In this document: positions 55,495 through 63,310 of the stretch, in pieces
Layout: each line of letters begins with the position of its first letter
Position numbering within the stretch: position 1 is the stretch's first letter
Source: Pseudomonas synxantha
GTDB taxonomy: Bacteria > Pseudomonadota > Gammaproteobacteria > Pseudomonadales > Pseudomonadaceae
DNA length: 64,000 nt
Reading direction: 5' to 3'
NCBI RefSeq assembly: GCF_900105675.1
Contig: NZ_LT629786.1
Location: forward strand, 744,001-808,000
The notes under the pieces: model-generated
Told to the model about the DNA's origin: nothing
What the model saw: only the letters and a program-made list of their open reading frames with translations
The model's database searches: none
Made by a program: the position numbers and the translations under genes

Positions 55495-56942
55495 GCACCT
55501 TGATGGTGCAGGGCACCACCTCCGATGCCGGCAAGAGCACCCTGGTGACTGCGCTGTGTCGCTGGCTGGTGCGCCAGGGCGTGGCGGTGGTGCCGTTCAA
55601 ACCGCAGAACATGGCGCTCAACAGCGCCGTCACTGCCGAAGGCGGCGAAATCGGCCGTGCCCAGGCGGTCCAGGCCCAGGCCGCCAACCTGGCGCCCCAC
55701 ACCGATATGAACCCGGTGTTGCTCAAGCCCAACAGCGATACCGGCTCCCAAGTGATCATCCATGGCCGCGCTGTGACCAGCATGAACGCCGTGGCCTATC
55801 ACGCCTACAAGGCTATCGCGATGCAAGCGGTACTGGCTTCCCACGCGCGTTTGAGCCAAGCCTACCCGGTGGTGATGGTCGAGGGCGCGGGTTCCCCGGC
55901 CGAGATCAACCTGCGTGCCAACGACATTGCCAACATGGGCTTCGCCGAAGCAGTGGATTGCCCGGTGCTGTTGATCGCCGATATCAACCGTGGCGGTGTG
56001 TTCGCCCATCTGGTCGGCACGTTGGAACTGCTGTCGCCCAGTGAGCAGGCGCGGGTCAAGGGTTTCATCATCAACCGTTTTCGCGGTGATATCGCGCTGC
56101 TGCAGCCTGGGCTGGATTGGCTGGAGGCGCGCACCGGCAAGCCGGTGGTGGGGGTGTTGCCCTATGTGATGGACCTGCATCTGGAGGCCGAAGACGGTAT
56201 CGATCAGCGCCAGGTCAACAAGGCCGCCCAGGTGCTCAAGGTGGTGGTGCCGGTGTTGCCGCGTATCAGCAACCATACGGATTTCGACCCGTTGCGCCTG
56301 CACCCCCAGGTGGATTTGCAGTTTGTCGGGCCGGGCCAGGCGATTCCTGCGGCTGACTTGATCATCCTGCCGGGGTCGAAGAGCGTGCGCAGCGATTTGG
56401 CGTTCTTGCGTGCCAATGGTTGGGATACGGCCGTGGCGCGGCATTTGCGTTATGGCGGCAAGGTGCTGGGGATCTGCGGTGGGTTGCAGATGCTGGGTGA
56501 GCAGGTGCATGACCCGCTTGGGCTGGAGGGTGTGGCCGGGTCGAGTGCTGGTCTTGGGCTGCTGGCGTTTGCTACGACGCTGGAGGAGGAGAAGCAACTG
56601 CGTAATGTACGCGGGCGCTTGGTGCTCGAGGAGGCGGAGGTCAGTGGGTATGAGATTCATGCAGGGGTGACGTCGGGTGAGGCCCTATTGAGCGCGGCCG
56701 TGGTGCTGGACGATGGGCGCAGCGATGGGGCGCTGAGCGCTGATGGGCAGATTCTTGGTACCTATCTGCATGGGCTGTTTGAGGCGCCGGCGGCGTGCAG
56801 TGCGTTGTTGCGTTGGGCTGGGTTGCAGGATGTGCAGGAGGTGGATTATCACGGGTTGCGTGAGCGTGATATCGAGCGGCTGGCGGACTTGGTTGAGCAC
56901 CATTTGGACACCGATTTGTTGCGCAATCTATGCGGGATCTGA
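55491..56942 (+). CDS. cobQ: Cobyric acid synthase
   Basis: 483 residues; amidates the b, d, e and g side chains of adenosylcobyrinate a,c-diamide. N-terminal synthetase domain with [14 protein letters not shown] (residues about 9-22) and [13 protein letters not shown], and C-terminal triad-type glutaminase with Cys329 ([11 protein letters not shown]) and LHGLFEAP. From about 56380 on, third codon positions move from C towards G and T (many GGG, GAG, TTG), unlike the start of the gene. The last 84 bases are duplicated at 57396-57479. The next cobalamin gene starts 1017 bases later. Confidence 0.96.
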   Translation: MSTLMVQGTTSDAGKSTLVTALCRWLVRQGVAVVPFKPQNMALNSAVTAEGGEIGRAQAVQAQAANLAPHTDMNPVLLKPNSDTGSQVIIHGRAVTSMNAVAYHAYKAIAMQAVLASHARLSQAYPVVMVEGAGSPAEINLRANDIANMGFAEAVDCPVLLIADINRGGVFAHLVGTLELLSPSEQARVKGFIINRFRGDIALLQPGLDWLEARTGKPVVGVLPYVMDLHLEAEDGIDQRQVNKAAQVLKVVVPVLPRISNHTDFDPLRLHPQVDLQFVGPGQAIPAADLIILPGSKSVRSDLAFLRANGWDTAVARHLRYGGKVLGICGGLQMLGEQVHDPLGLEGVAGSSAGLGLLAFATTLEEEKQLRNVRGRLVLEEAEVSGYEIHAGVTSGEALLSAAVVLDDGRSDGALSADGQILGTYLHGLFEAPAACSALLRWAGLQDVQEVDYHGLRERDIERLADLVEHHLDTDLLRNLCGI

Positions 56943-57014
56943 CGATGTGTACGCGGGCTAAATGTGGGAGGGGCGGTGCGACGTTTCGACTTGCCCCCGA
57001 TGGCGGCCTGTCGG

Positions 57015-57090
57015 TGTACATATCCATTGCTGCGGTAACGGTCGCTTATGGTTCCGCTCTTACAGCGGGTCACTTTTGAAAAGCGCAAAA
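57015..57090. repeat. GTACATATCC repeat element with short hairpin, copy A
   Basis: Begins GTACATATCCATTGCTGCGG, continues with GGTTCCGCTCTTACAGCGGG and ends in ACTTTTG/CAAAAGT, a seven-base stem. It is the same family as the element at 1345-1441, and a further copy begins at 57537. Confidence 0.78.
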
Positions 57091-57153
57091 GTAACTAAAA
57101 CGCTCTTGCCCCACCACTCGGCACCTCGCCCAGGCTCGGTGTGCCCTCACTCC

Positions 57154-57242
57154 GGCTTGAATCCGTGGGCCGCCGTCATGGGCCATCCCTGGCCCAGGAC
57201 GGCTAACCCGGCGTCCTGCCGGGTTGCCCACGGATTCAAGCC
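57154..57242. repeat. Long inverted repeat with nested hairpins, copy A
   Basis: Arms GGCTTGAATCCGTGGGC and GCCCACGGATTCAAGCC are perfect 17-bp complements; between them ACCCGGC/GCCGGGT and GGGCCA/TGGCCC form further stems. In copy B (from 57676) the right arm carries two substitutions. Any transcript would fold strongly here. Confidence 0.8.
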
Positions 57243-57395
57243 TGCGTTCGGCCAGCGTGGTTTAACGGGGCGCCTAAGATCAAAAGCAAGATCAAGAGCG
57301 GCTCGCTACGCATCGTGGTTACGGTTGGCGGCGGGCTTTTGCTTTTCTGTGGGAGGGGGCTTGCCGGCGAAAGAACTGAGAGCGCCGCGTTCATT

Positions 57396-57479
57396 CGTGA
57401 GCGTGATATCGAGCGGATGGCGGGCTTGGTTGAGCGCCATTTGGGCACCGATTTGTTGCGCAACCTATGTGGGATTTGA
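57396..57479 (+). pseudogene. Fossil copy of the cobQ 3' end
   Basis: 84 bases equivalent to the last 28 codons of cobQ, still open to the same stop. It reads RERDIERMAGLVERHLGTD and onward to a terminal GI, with four amino-acid changes from the true end (Leu to Met, two Asp to Gly, His to Arg). It has no start or ribosome site and cannot be a gene. Confidence 0.85.
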
Positions 57480-57917
57480 CAGTGTGTACGCGATCCGAAT
57501 GTGGGAGGGGGCTTGCCCCCGATGGCGGCCTGTCGGTGTACATATCCATTGCTGCGGTAACGGACACTTATGGTTCTGCTCTTACAGCGGGTCACTTTTG
57601 AAAAGCGCAAAAGTAACTAAAACGCTCTTGCCCCACCACTCGGCACCTCGCCCAGGCTCGGTGTGCCCTCACTCCGGCTTGAATCCGTGGGCCGCCGTCA
57701 TGGGCCATCCCTGGCCCAGCACGGCTAACCCGGCGTCCTGCCGGGTTACCCACGGATCCAAGCCTGCGTTCGGCCAGCGTGGTTTAACGGGGCGCCTAAG
57801 ATCAAAAGCAAGATCAAGAGCGGCTCGCTGCGCATCGTGGTTACGGTTGGCGGCGGGCTTTTGCTTTTCTGTGGGAGGGGGCTTGCCGGCGAAAGAACTG
57901 AGAGCGCCTCGTTCATT
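57396..57917. repeat. Tandem duplication, copy B (carries a fossil cobQ tail)
   Basis: 522 bases, same order as copy A. The 15-base size difference is exactly the REP insert, absent here. About eight or nine substitutions separate the roughly 400 bases of the shared non-coding block by eye; the cobQ-tail parts differ at seven of 84 bases. Confidence 0.9.
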
Positions 57918-57959
57918 CTGGCTTCCGGCTCCATCCATGACTTTTACAGGGCTTATTCC

Positions 57960-58481
57960 ATGCTCCAACTGATCTTGGGCGGCGCACGCTCTGGCAAGAG
58001 TCGCCTTGCTGAAAAGCTCGCCAGCGACAGCGGTTTATCCGTCACGTATATCGCCACCAGCCGGCCGCTGGACGGTGAAATGAATCAGCGGATTGCCTTG
58101 CATCGTGGGCGTCGTCCGGGCCATTGGGGGTTGATTGAAGAACCCCTTGAGCTGGCGCGGGTACTGGGTGAAAACGCCGCTGCCGACCATTGCCTGTTGG
58201 TGGACTGCCTGACGTTATGGCTCACCAATCTTCTGATGCTCGAAGACGCCGATCGCATGGCGTTCGAGCGTGATCAACTGCTGCAAACCCTGGCGTCGCT
58301 GCCGGGTGAAATTATTTTTGTCAGCAACGAGACCGGTCTGGGTGTCGTGCCGCTGGGCGAATTGACCCGCCGTTATGTGGATGAAGCCGGTTGGCTGCAT
58401 CAAGCCTTGGCCGAGCGGTGTCAGCGTGTTGTGTTGACGGTCGCCGGTCTGCCCCTGACTTTGAAAGGTACTGCGTTATGA
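57960..58481 (+). CDS. cobU: Adenosylcobinamide kinase / adenosylcobinamide-phosphate guanylyltransferase
   Basis: 173 residues (CobP in Pseudomonas naming). Walker A GGARSGKS at the N-terminus, [13 protein letters not shown], and the nucleotide-site [11 protein letters not shown] and [10 protein letters not shown] are the family motifs. It phosphorylates adenosylcobinamide and makes its GDP derivative. ATG at 57960 follows ACAGGGCTTATTCC. It is separated from cobQ by the duplicated non-coding block, so it may depend on its own promoter or on readthrough. Overlaps cobT by four bases. Confidence 0.95.
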   Translation: MLQLILGGARSGKSRLAEKLASDSGLSVTYIATSRPLDGEMNQRIALHRGRRPGHWGLIEEPLELARVLGENAAADHCLLVDCLTLWLTNLLMLEDADRMAFERDQLLQTLASLPGEIIFVSNETGLGVVPLGELTRRYVDEAGWLHQALAERCQRVVLTVAGLPLTLKGTAL

Positions 58482-59533
58482 CGGATTCCTGGTGGCTCAA
58501 GCCCTGCAAGGCCATCGATGCCTCTGCTTACGAACAGGCGCTGGCGCGCCAGCAGCAGTTGACCAAGCCCGCTGGTTCCCTCGGCCAGTTGGAGGCGCTG
58601 GCGGTGCAGTTGGCGGGCTTGCAGGGCCAGGTCAAACCGTCGGTAGATCGACTGTGGATCGCGATTTTTGCGGGCGATCATGGCGTGGTGGCCGAAGGCG
58701 TGTCGGCATTTCCCCAGGAGGTGACGGGGCAGATGCTGCATAACTTTGTCACCGGTGGTGCGGCGATCAGTGTATTGGCGCGGCGGTTGGATGCGCAGTT
58801 GGAAGTGGTCGACCTCGGTACCGTCACGCCGTCGCTGGATTTGCCCGGCGTGCGTCACCTGAATATCGGCGCGGGCACGGCCAATTTCGTCGATGGCCCG
58901 GCGATGACTCAGGCCCAGGGGCAACTGGCCCTGCAAGCCGGACGAGACAGCGTGAGCCGCGCCCTGGACAGCGGCGCGCAGTTGTTTATCGGCGGCGAGA
59001 TGGGCATCGGTAATACCACTGCGGCCAGCGCCTTGGCCTGTGCCTTGCTGGATTGCCCGGTGAGTGACCTGACAGGCCCGGGCACGGGTTTGAATGCCGC
59101 GGGTGTCAGCCACAAGATCGCGGTCATCGAGCGGGCATTGGCGCTGCATGCCGCTCAGCGTGGTGATGCGTTGCAAACGCTGTTCAACCTCGGCGGCTTT
59201 GAAATGGCGGCGCTGGTCGGCGCTTATCTGGCCTGTGCCCAAGAAGGTATTGCGGTGCTGGTGGATGGCTTTATCTGCAGCGTTGCCGCCCTGGTGGCGG
59301 TGCGCTTGAACCCGGCGTGCCGCCAATGGCTGTTGTTCGGCCATCGGGGCGCCGAGCCGGGCCATCGCCATGTGCTGCACAGCCTGGATGCCCGACCTTT
59401 ACTGGAGCTGGGCCTGCGCCTGGGCGAGGGCAGTGGCGCGGCGCTGGCGGTGCCGTTGTTGCGCCTGGCGTGTGCACTGCATGGGCAGATGGCAACGTTT
59501 GCCGAAGCGGCCGTGGCGGATCGCCCCGCATGA
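58478..59533 (+). CDS. cobT: Nicotinate-nucleotide-dimethylbenzimidazole phosphoribosyltransferase
   Basis: 351 residues; makes alpha-ribazole phosphate from dimethylbenzimidazole and nicotinate mononucleotide. Landmarks: [57 protein letters not shown] and [17 protein letters not shown]. This uses the product of bluB. ATGA overlap with cobU upstream and overlap with the phosphatase gene downstream show tight coupling. Confidence 0.95.
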   Translation: MTDSWWLKPCKAIDASAYEQALARQQQLTKPAGSLGQLEALAVQLAGLQGQVKPSVDRLWIAIFAGDHGVVAEGVSAFPQEVTGQMLHNFVTGGAAISVLARRLDAQLEVVDLGTVTPSLDLPGVRHLNIGAGTANFVDGPAMTQAQGQLALQAGRDSVSRALDSGAQLFIGGEMGIGNTTAASALACALLDCPVSDLTGPGTGLNAAGVSHKIAVIERALALHAAQRGDALQTLFNLGGFEMAALVGAYLACAQEGIAVLVDGFICSVAALVAVRLNPACRQWLLFGHRGAEPGHRHVLHSLDARPLLELGLRLGEGSGAALAVPLLRLACALHGQMATFAEAAVADRPA

Positions 59534-60105
59534 CCTTGCACCTGGACCTGCTGCGCCACGGCGAAACCGAGCTGGGCGGCGGCCTGCGTGGCAGCCTGGA
59601 CGATGCATTGACCGCCAGGGGCTGGGCACAGATGCGCGCCGCAGTGGTTGAGCAGGGGCCGTGGGATCGGCTGATCAGCTCGCCGCTGCAACGCTGTGCC
59701 TTGTTTGCCCAAGAGTTGGGGGCACAGCTCGACCTGCCAGTGAGTCTTGAGCCTGATGTGCAAGAACTCCACTTTGGCGCCTGGGAAGGCCAAAGCGCAG
59801 CCGCACTGATGGAAACCGACGCCGAAGGGCTGGGGTTGTTCTGGGCTGATCCCTACGCGTTCACGCCGCCGCAAGGCGAGCCGGTCATTGGGTTTTCCGA
59901 GCGGGTGCTCGGCGCTGTCTCACGACTGCATCGGGCTTATGCTGGCCAGCGCGTGCTATTGATCAGCCACGGCGGCGTGATGCGCCTGCTATTGGCCCGC
60001 GCACGCGGTTTGCCCCGTGAGCAATTGCTGAATGTCGAAGTCGGCCACGGCGCGTTGTTCAGCCTGCGGGTTGGCGCCGACAGCGTCTTGAAGGAAGGAA
60101 CCTGA
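59530..60105 (+). CDS. Alpha-ribazole phosphatase-like histidine phosphatase
   Basis: 191 residues, histidine phosphatase superfamily: [11 protein letters not shown] with the catalytic His near residue 9, [24 protein letters not shown] and [10 protein letters not shown]. Located between cobT and cobS, it should remove the phosphate from alpha-ribazole phosphate or from cobalamin 5'-phosphate. Enteric naming calls this CobC, which would clash with the decarboxylase, so no symbol is given. Overlaps both neighbours. Confidence 0.9.
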   Translation: MTLHLDLLRHGETELGGGLRGSLDDALTARGWAQMRAAVVEQGPWDRLISSPLQRCALFAQELGAQLDLPVSLEPDVQELHFGAWEGQSAAALMETDAEGLGLFWADPYAFTPPQGEPVIGFSERVLGAVSRLHRAYAGQRVLLISHGGVMRLLLARARGLPREQLLNVEVGHGALFSLRVGADSVLKEGT

Positions 60106-60836
60106 TGATGCTGGCGTTCTGGATCGCCCTGCAATTTCTCAGTAGCCTGCCGATCCGCTTGCCGGGCATGCCACAGCCCCAGGAGTTGGGCCGCTCGTTG
60201 CTGTTTTATCCGCTGGTGGGGCTGCTGTTCGGCGTGTTGCTGTGGGGCCTGAACCTGATGTTGATGGGCGCGCCCTTGTTGCTGCATGCCGCACTGCTAT
60301 TGGTGGCCTGGGTGCTGCTCAGTGGTGGCCTGCACCTGGATGGCCTGGCGGACAGTGCCGATGCATGGCTGGGTGGCTTTGGTGACCGCGAGCGCACCCT
60401 CAGCATCATGAAAGACCCGCGCAGCGGGCCGATTGCGGTGGTCACCCTGGGCCTGGTGTTGCTGCTCAAGTTCAGCGCGTTGGTGGCCCTGATCGAACAG
60501 CACAATGGCGCTGCCTTGATCCTGGCGCCGCTGATCGGGCGGGCTTCGATGTTGGCGCTGTTTCTCACCACGCGCTACGTACGTGCAGGAGGATTGGGCC
60601 AGGCATTGTCCGATCATTTACCGCGGATTGTCGGCCAACAGGTGCTGATCCTCAGCGGCCTGGCGTGCATCCTGATTGGCGGTTTCAACGGCGGCATCGC
60701 GGTGTTGCTGGCGGCGCTGTGCTTCGTGTGGCTGCGTCACTTGATGGTCAAGCGTCTGGGCGGTACCACGGGCGATACGGCTGGCGCGCTCTTGGAGTTG
60801 CTCGAAGTCGCTGTACTGGTCGGGCTGGCCCTGTAA
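60105..60836 (+). CDS. cobS: Adenosylcobinamide-GDP ribazoletransferase
   Basis: 243 residues, polytopic inner-membrane enzyme (CobV) that joins adenosylcobinamide-GDP with alpha-ribazole, completing cobalamin. Landmarks: LQFLSSLPIRLPG, LSGGLHLDGLADSADAWLGG (metal-binding Asp residues), KDPRSGPIAVV and LGGTTGDTAGALLEL. Two consecutive ATGs (60105 and 60108) are possible; the first overlaps the upstream stop. It is the last gene of the cobalamin cluster; no obvious terminator follows before the MarR gene. Confidence 0.95.
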   Translation: MMLAFWIALQFLSSLPIRLPGMPQPQELGRSLLFYPLVGLLFGVLLWGLNLMLMGAPLLLHAALLLVAWVLLSGGLHLDGLADSADAWLGGFGDRERTLSIMKDPRSGPIAVVTLGLVLLLKFSALVALIEQHNGAALILAPLIGRASMLALFLTTRYVRAGGLGQALSDHLPRIVGQQVLILSGLACILIGGFNGGIAVLLAALCFVWLRHLMVKRLGGTTGDTAGALLELLEVAVLVGLAL

Positions 60837-60860
60837 CCCTTTCTTGCATTTCCTTAACTC

Positions 60861-60874
60861 CGGGTATATACACG
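60861..60874. promoter_or_regulatory. Candidate MarR operator upstream of marR
   Basis: CGGGTATATACACG, a one-mismatch version of the palindrome at 61306-61321, ends five bases before the marR start codon. Binding here should block marR expression. Confidence 0.68.
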
Positions 60875-60878
60875 CTCT

Positions 60879-61283
60879 ATGCTTGCCTCCCAATGTTTAT
60901 GCACCAACCTGCGACGCGCCGCCCGTGGCGTCAGCAGGCATTACGACGGCGCTCTCGACGGCTTCGGGATCAACGTTGCCCAGTATTCTCTGCTGTGTAA
61001 CTTGCAGCGCCTTGACCAACCGAGCATTTCCAGCCTGGCCGAGGCCATGGGCCTGGACCGTAGCACCTTGGGGCGTAATCTGCGCGTGTTGGAAGGCGAA
61101 GGGCTGGTGCAGTTGGTCGAGGGTGACGATCTGCGCAACCGCCTGGTGGTCTTGACCGAAACGGGGCAGGAGCGACTGGCCGCGGCCTTGCCGGCCTGGG
61201 AAGCGGCGCAACAGAAACTGATTGATAAGTTGGGCGCCGAAAAGCGCGAAACGTTGTTGGCCTTGCTGGACGAACTCGCCTGA
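60879..61283 (+). CDS. MarR-family transcriptional regulator
   Basis: 134 residues. Winged helix with HTH SISSLAEAMGLDRSTLGRNL at about residues 48-67 and wing LVEGDDLRNRLVVLTETG. MarR proteins usually repress themselves and a neighbouring transporter until a ligand binds. A GTATATAC palindrome lies immediately upstream, and a perfect version lies before the following MFS gene, so both are likely targets. It has several Cys residues (7 and near 40), which might allow redox sensing; that is speculation. Confidence 0.9.
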   Translation: MLASQCLCTNLRRAARGVSRHYDGALDGFGINVAQYSLLCNLQRLDQPSISSLAEAMGLDRSTLGRNLRVLEGEGLVQLVEGDDLRNRLVVLTETGQERLAAALPAWEAAQQKLIDKLGAEKRETLLALLDELA

Positions 61284-61305
61284 AGCGCGGTTTGTTCGAC
61301 TATAA

Positions 61306-61321
61306 GCGGGTATATACCCGC
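61306..61321. promoter_or_regulatory. Candidate MarR operator upstream of the MFS gene
   Basis: GCGGGTATATACCCGC is a perfect 16-base palindrome, 16 bases before the MFS ATG. Shared core with the site before marR supports a regulon of two operators. Confidence 0.78.
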
Positions 61322-61337
61322 GAGCGGAGAATAAGAA

Positions 61338-62546
61338 ATGACCTCGATGTGGCGCACCAGTGGTTGGATCCTTGTGGGGAGTGCGCTGATCCTCGCGTTG
61401 TCCCTGGGCGTACGGCATGGCTTCGGCCTGTTCCTGTCGCCCATGAGCAGCGAATTTGGCTGGGGGCGTGAAACCTTTGCCTTCGCCATTGCCTTGCAGA
61501 ACCTGATCTGGGGCCTGGCCCAACCGTTTACCGGGGCCTTGGCCGACCGATTCGGCGCGACCAAGGCAGTGTTTTTCGGCGGCGTGTTGTATGCCGCGGG
61601 CCTGGTGCTGATGGGCATGTCCGACTCTGCGTGGTCGCTGTCCCTGAGCGCAGGCTTGCTGATTGGTATCGGCCTGTCCGGTACTTCGTTCTCGGTGATT
61701 CTTGGTGTGGTCGGCCGCGCCGTAGCCCCGGAAAAACGCAGCATGGCCATGGGCATCGCCAGCGCCGCCGGTTCCTTCGGCCAATTCGCCATGGTCCCCG
61801 GCACCCTCGGCTTGATTGGTTGGTTGGGCTGGTCTGCGGCACTGCTGGCGTTGGGCTTGATGGTGGCGTTGATCCTGCCGCTGGTCGCGATGCTCAAGGA
61901 TCGCCCGCTGCCGGTCACGGTCGGCCAGCAAACCCTGGGCGAAGCTCTCAAGGAAGCCTGCTCTCACTCAGGGTTCTGGCTGTTGTCCTTCGGTTTTTTT
62001 GTCTGTGGTTTCCAAGTGGTATTTATCGGTGTGCATTTGCCGGCGTACCTGGTTGACCAGCACCTGCCGGCCACGGTGGGCACCACGGTGCTGGCCTTGA
62101 TCGGCCTGTTCAACGTGTTCGGCACTTACACGGCCGGGTGGCTGGGCGGGCGCATGTCCAAGCCGCGCTTGCTCACCGGACTGTACCTGTTGCGGGCCGT
62201 GGTGATCGTATTGTTCCTGTGGGCGCCGGTCACCGAAGCCACTGCGTATCTGTTTGGCATGGCGATGGGGTTCCTGTGGTTGTCCACCGTCCCCCTGACC
62301 AACGGCACCGTCGCGACCTTGTTTGGTGTACGCAACCTCTCAATGCTCGGTGGGATCGTGTTCCTGTTCCACCAACTCGGCTCATTCCTCGGTGGTTGGC
62401 TGGGCGGGGTGGTCTATGATCGTACCGGAAGCTACGATTTGATCTGGCAGGTGGCGATTCTGCTCAGCCTGCTCGCTGCGGCCCTGAACTGGCCGGTGCG
62501 TGAGCGACCGGTGGCGCGTGTGCAGGCGCAGATGGAGGCGGCATGA
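61338..62546 (+). CDS. MFS transporter
   Basis: A 402-residue major facilitator with twelve helices and the motif ADRFGATKAV between helices 2 and 3. The profile (SMWRTSGWILVGSALILALS, FGLFLSPMSSEFGWGRETFA) matches the Bacterial MFS group often annotated as oxalate/formate or monocarboxylate-type carriers, so a small organic acid is possible but not shown. Its ATG follows GGAGAATAAGAA. Control by the adjacent MarR protein is likely. Its stop overlaps the ATG of a 39-residue membrane peptide. Confidence 0.88.
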   Translation: MTSMWRTSGWILVGSALILALSLGVRHGFGLFLSPMSSEFGWGRETFAFAIALQNLIWGLAQPFTGALADRFGATKAVFFGGVLYAAGLVLMGMSDSAWSLSLSAGLLIGIGLSGTSFSVILGVVGRAVAPEKRSMAMGIASAAGSFGQFAMVPGTLGLIGWLGWSAALLALGLMVALILPLVAMLKDRPLPVTVGQQTLGEALKEACSHSGFWLLSFGFFVCGFQVVFIGVHLPAYLVDQHLPATVGTTVLALIGLFNVFGTYTAGWLGGRMSKPRLLTGLYLLRAVVIVLFLWAPVTEATAYLFGMAMGFLWLSTVPLTNGTVATLFGVRNLSMLGGIVFLFHQLGSFLGGWLGGVVYDRTGSYDLIWQVAILLSLLAAALNWPVRERPVARVQAQMEAA

Positions 62547-62662
62547 GGGTAGCGGTGCGCTTGATGGTGATGGCGGCAGGGTTGCTCCTGTTGCTACTGG
62601 CCTGGTGGGGCTGGCAGCAAGGCGGCCTGGCGTTGATGCAACTGGGCATGGCGATCTGTTAA
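62543..62662 (+). CDS. 39-residue membrane peptide coupled to the MFS gene
   Basis: ATG at 62543 overlaps the MFS stop by four bases (ATGA). The peptide begins MRVAVRLMVMAAGLLLLLL, followed by AWWGWQQGG and ALMQLGMAIC, so it has one strong transmembrane helix with positive residues at the N-terminus. Overlap and GGAGGCGGC just upstream favour real translation. It may be a small partner of the MFS carrier, as known for other transporter-associated microproteins; this is inference and homologues must be checked. Confidence 0.62.
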   Translation: MRVAVRLMVMAAGLLLLLLAWWGWQQGGLALMQLGMAIC

Positions 62663-62696
62663 CTTCAATGCCTGAACTGACTCAAGGAATGTCGAC

Positions 62697-63245
62697 ATGC
62701 TGATGCGCTGGCTCGCTGTACCCGTCCTCATGGCTGTTGGCAGCTTGGCCATGGCTGCCGACTGCCCGCCGCTCTTGGAGGGCCAACTGCCCAAGCTGCG
62801 GGCCAAGGAGTCCATTGACCTGTGCCAGCGCTTTGCCGGCAAGCCCCTCGTTATCGTAAATACGGCGAGTTTTTGCGGGTTCGCACCGCAATTCAAAGGC
62901 CTTGAAGCGTTATACCAGCGCTACAAGGACCAAGGTCTGGAAGTGATTGGCGTGCCGTCCGATGACTTCAAGCAGGAAGCCAAGACCGGGGAGGAGACTG
63001 CCAAGGTCTGCTACGTGAACTACGGCGTGACCTTCACCATGACCGAGCCGCAGAAAGTCAGGGGGCCGGATGCAGTGCACCTGTTCAAGCTGCTGGCGCA
63101 GCAGAGCAGTGCGCCGAAGTGGAATTTCTATAAATACGTGGTGGATCGCCAGGGCAAGGTGATTGCCAACTTTTCCAGTGTGACCAAGCCGGACAGCCCG
63201 GACCTGATCAAGGCGGTGGAAGAGGCATTGGCGTCCAAACCCTGA
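62697..63245 (+). CDS. Glutathione peroxidase-like protein, exported
   Basis: 182 residues with a signal peptide ([21 protein letters not shown]), so it acts in the periplasm. The thioredoxin-like peroxidase site [11 protein letters not shown] places Cys60. The next conserved block, usually FPCNQF with the catalytic Gln, reads VPSDDF here, while the WNF motif ([15 protein letters not shown]) is intact. The Gln of the peroxidase tetrad is thus replaced, and activity or substrate may differ. A bidirectional terminator separates it from the FadL gene. Confidence 0.85.
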   Translation: MLMRWLAVPVLMAVGSLAMAADCPPLLEGQLPKLRAKESIDLCQRFAGKPLVIVNTASFCGFAPQFKGLEALYQRYKDQGLEVIGVPSDDFKQEAKTGEETAKVCYVNYGVTFTMTEPQKVRGPDAVHLFKLLAQQSSAPKWNFYKYVVDRQGKVIANFSSVTKPDSPDLIKAVEEALASKP

Positions 63246-63258
63246 ACCGCGACCAATG

Positions 63259-63297
63259 AAAAGCCCCGCCTCCTGTGCAGGAGAGCGGGGCTTTTTT
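63259..63297. terminator. Bidirectional terminator between gpx and fadL-type genes
   Basis: AAAAGCCCCGC and GCGGGGCTTTTTT with an inner CTCCT/AGGAG stem. T-tracts on both strands; it serves the peroxidase gene and the convergent porin gene. Confidence 0.93.
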
Positions 63298-63310
63298 ATA
63301 CCGCCGAGAA

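Larger units (their letters stand above)
56859..57395. repeat. Tandem duplication, copy A (includes the true cobQ end)
   Basis: 537 bases, directly followed by copy B. In order it contains the last 28 codons of cobQ including the stop, one REP with a 15-base insert (GGGGCGGTGCGACGTTTCG), the GTACATATCC element (57015), a GC-rich block with 17-bp inverted arms (57154-57170 and 57226-57242), and a REP of the GGCTTGCCGGCGAAAG type near 57349. There is no supported gene in the non-coding part. Confidence 0.9.

Noticed and set aside
56962..57972. A 336-codon plus-strand frame over the duplicated block, with an internally repeated protein
   Set aside because: The internal repeat is the tandem DNA duplication itself (522 is divisible by three). 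It contains REP and palindromes, has no ribosome site, and overlaps the start of cobU.
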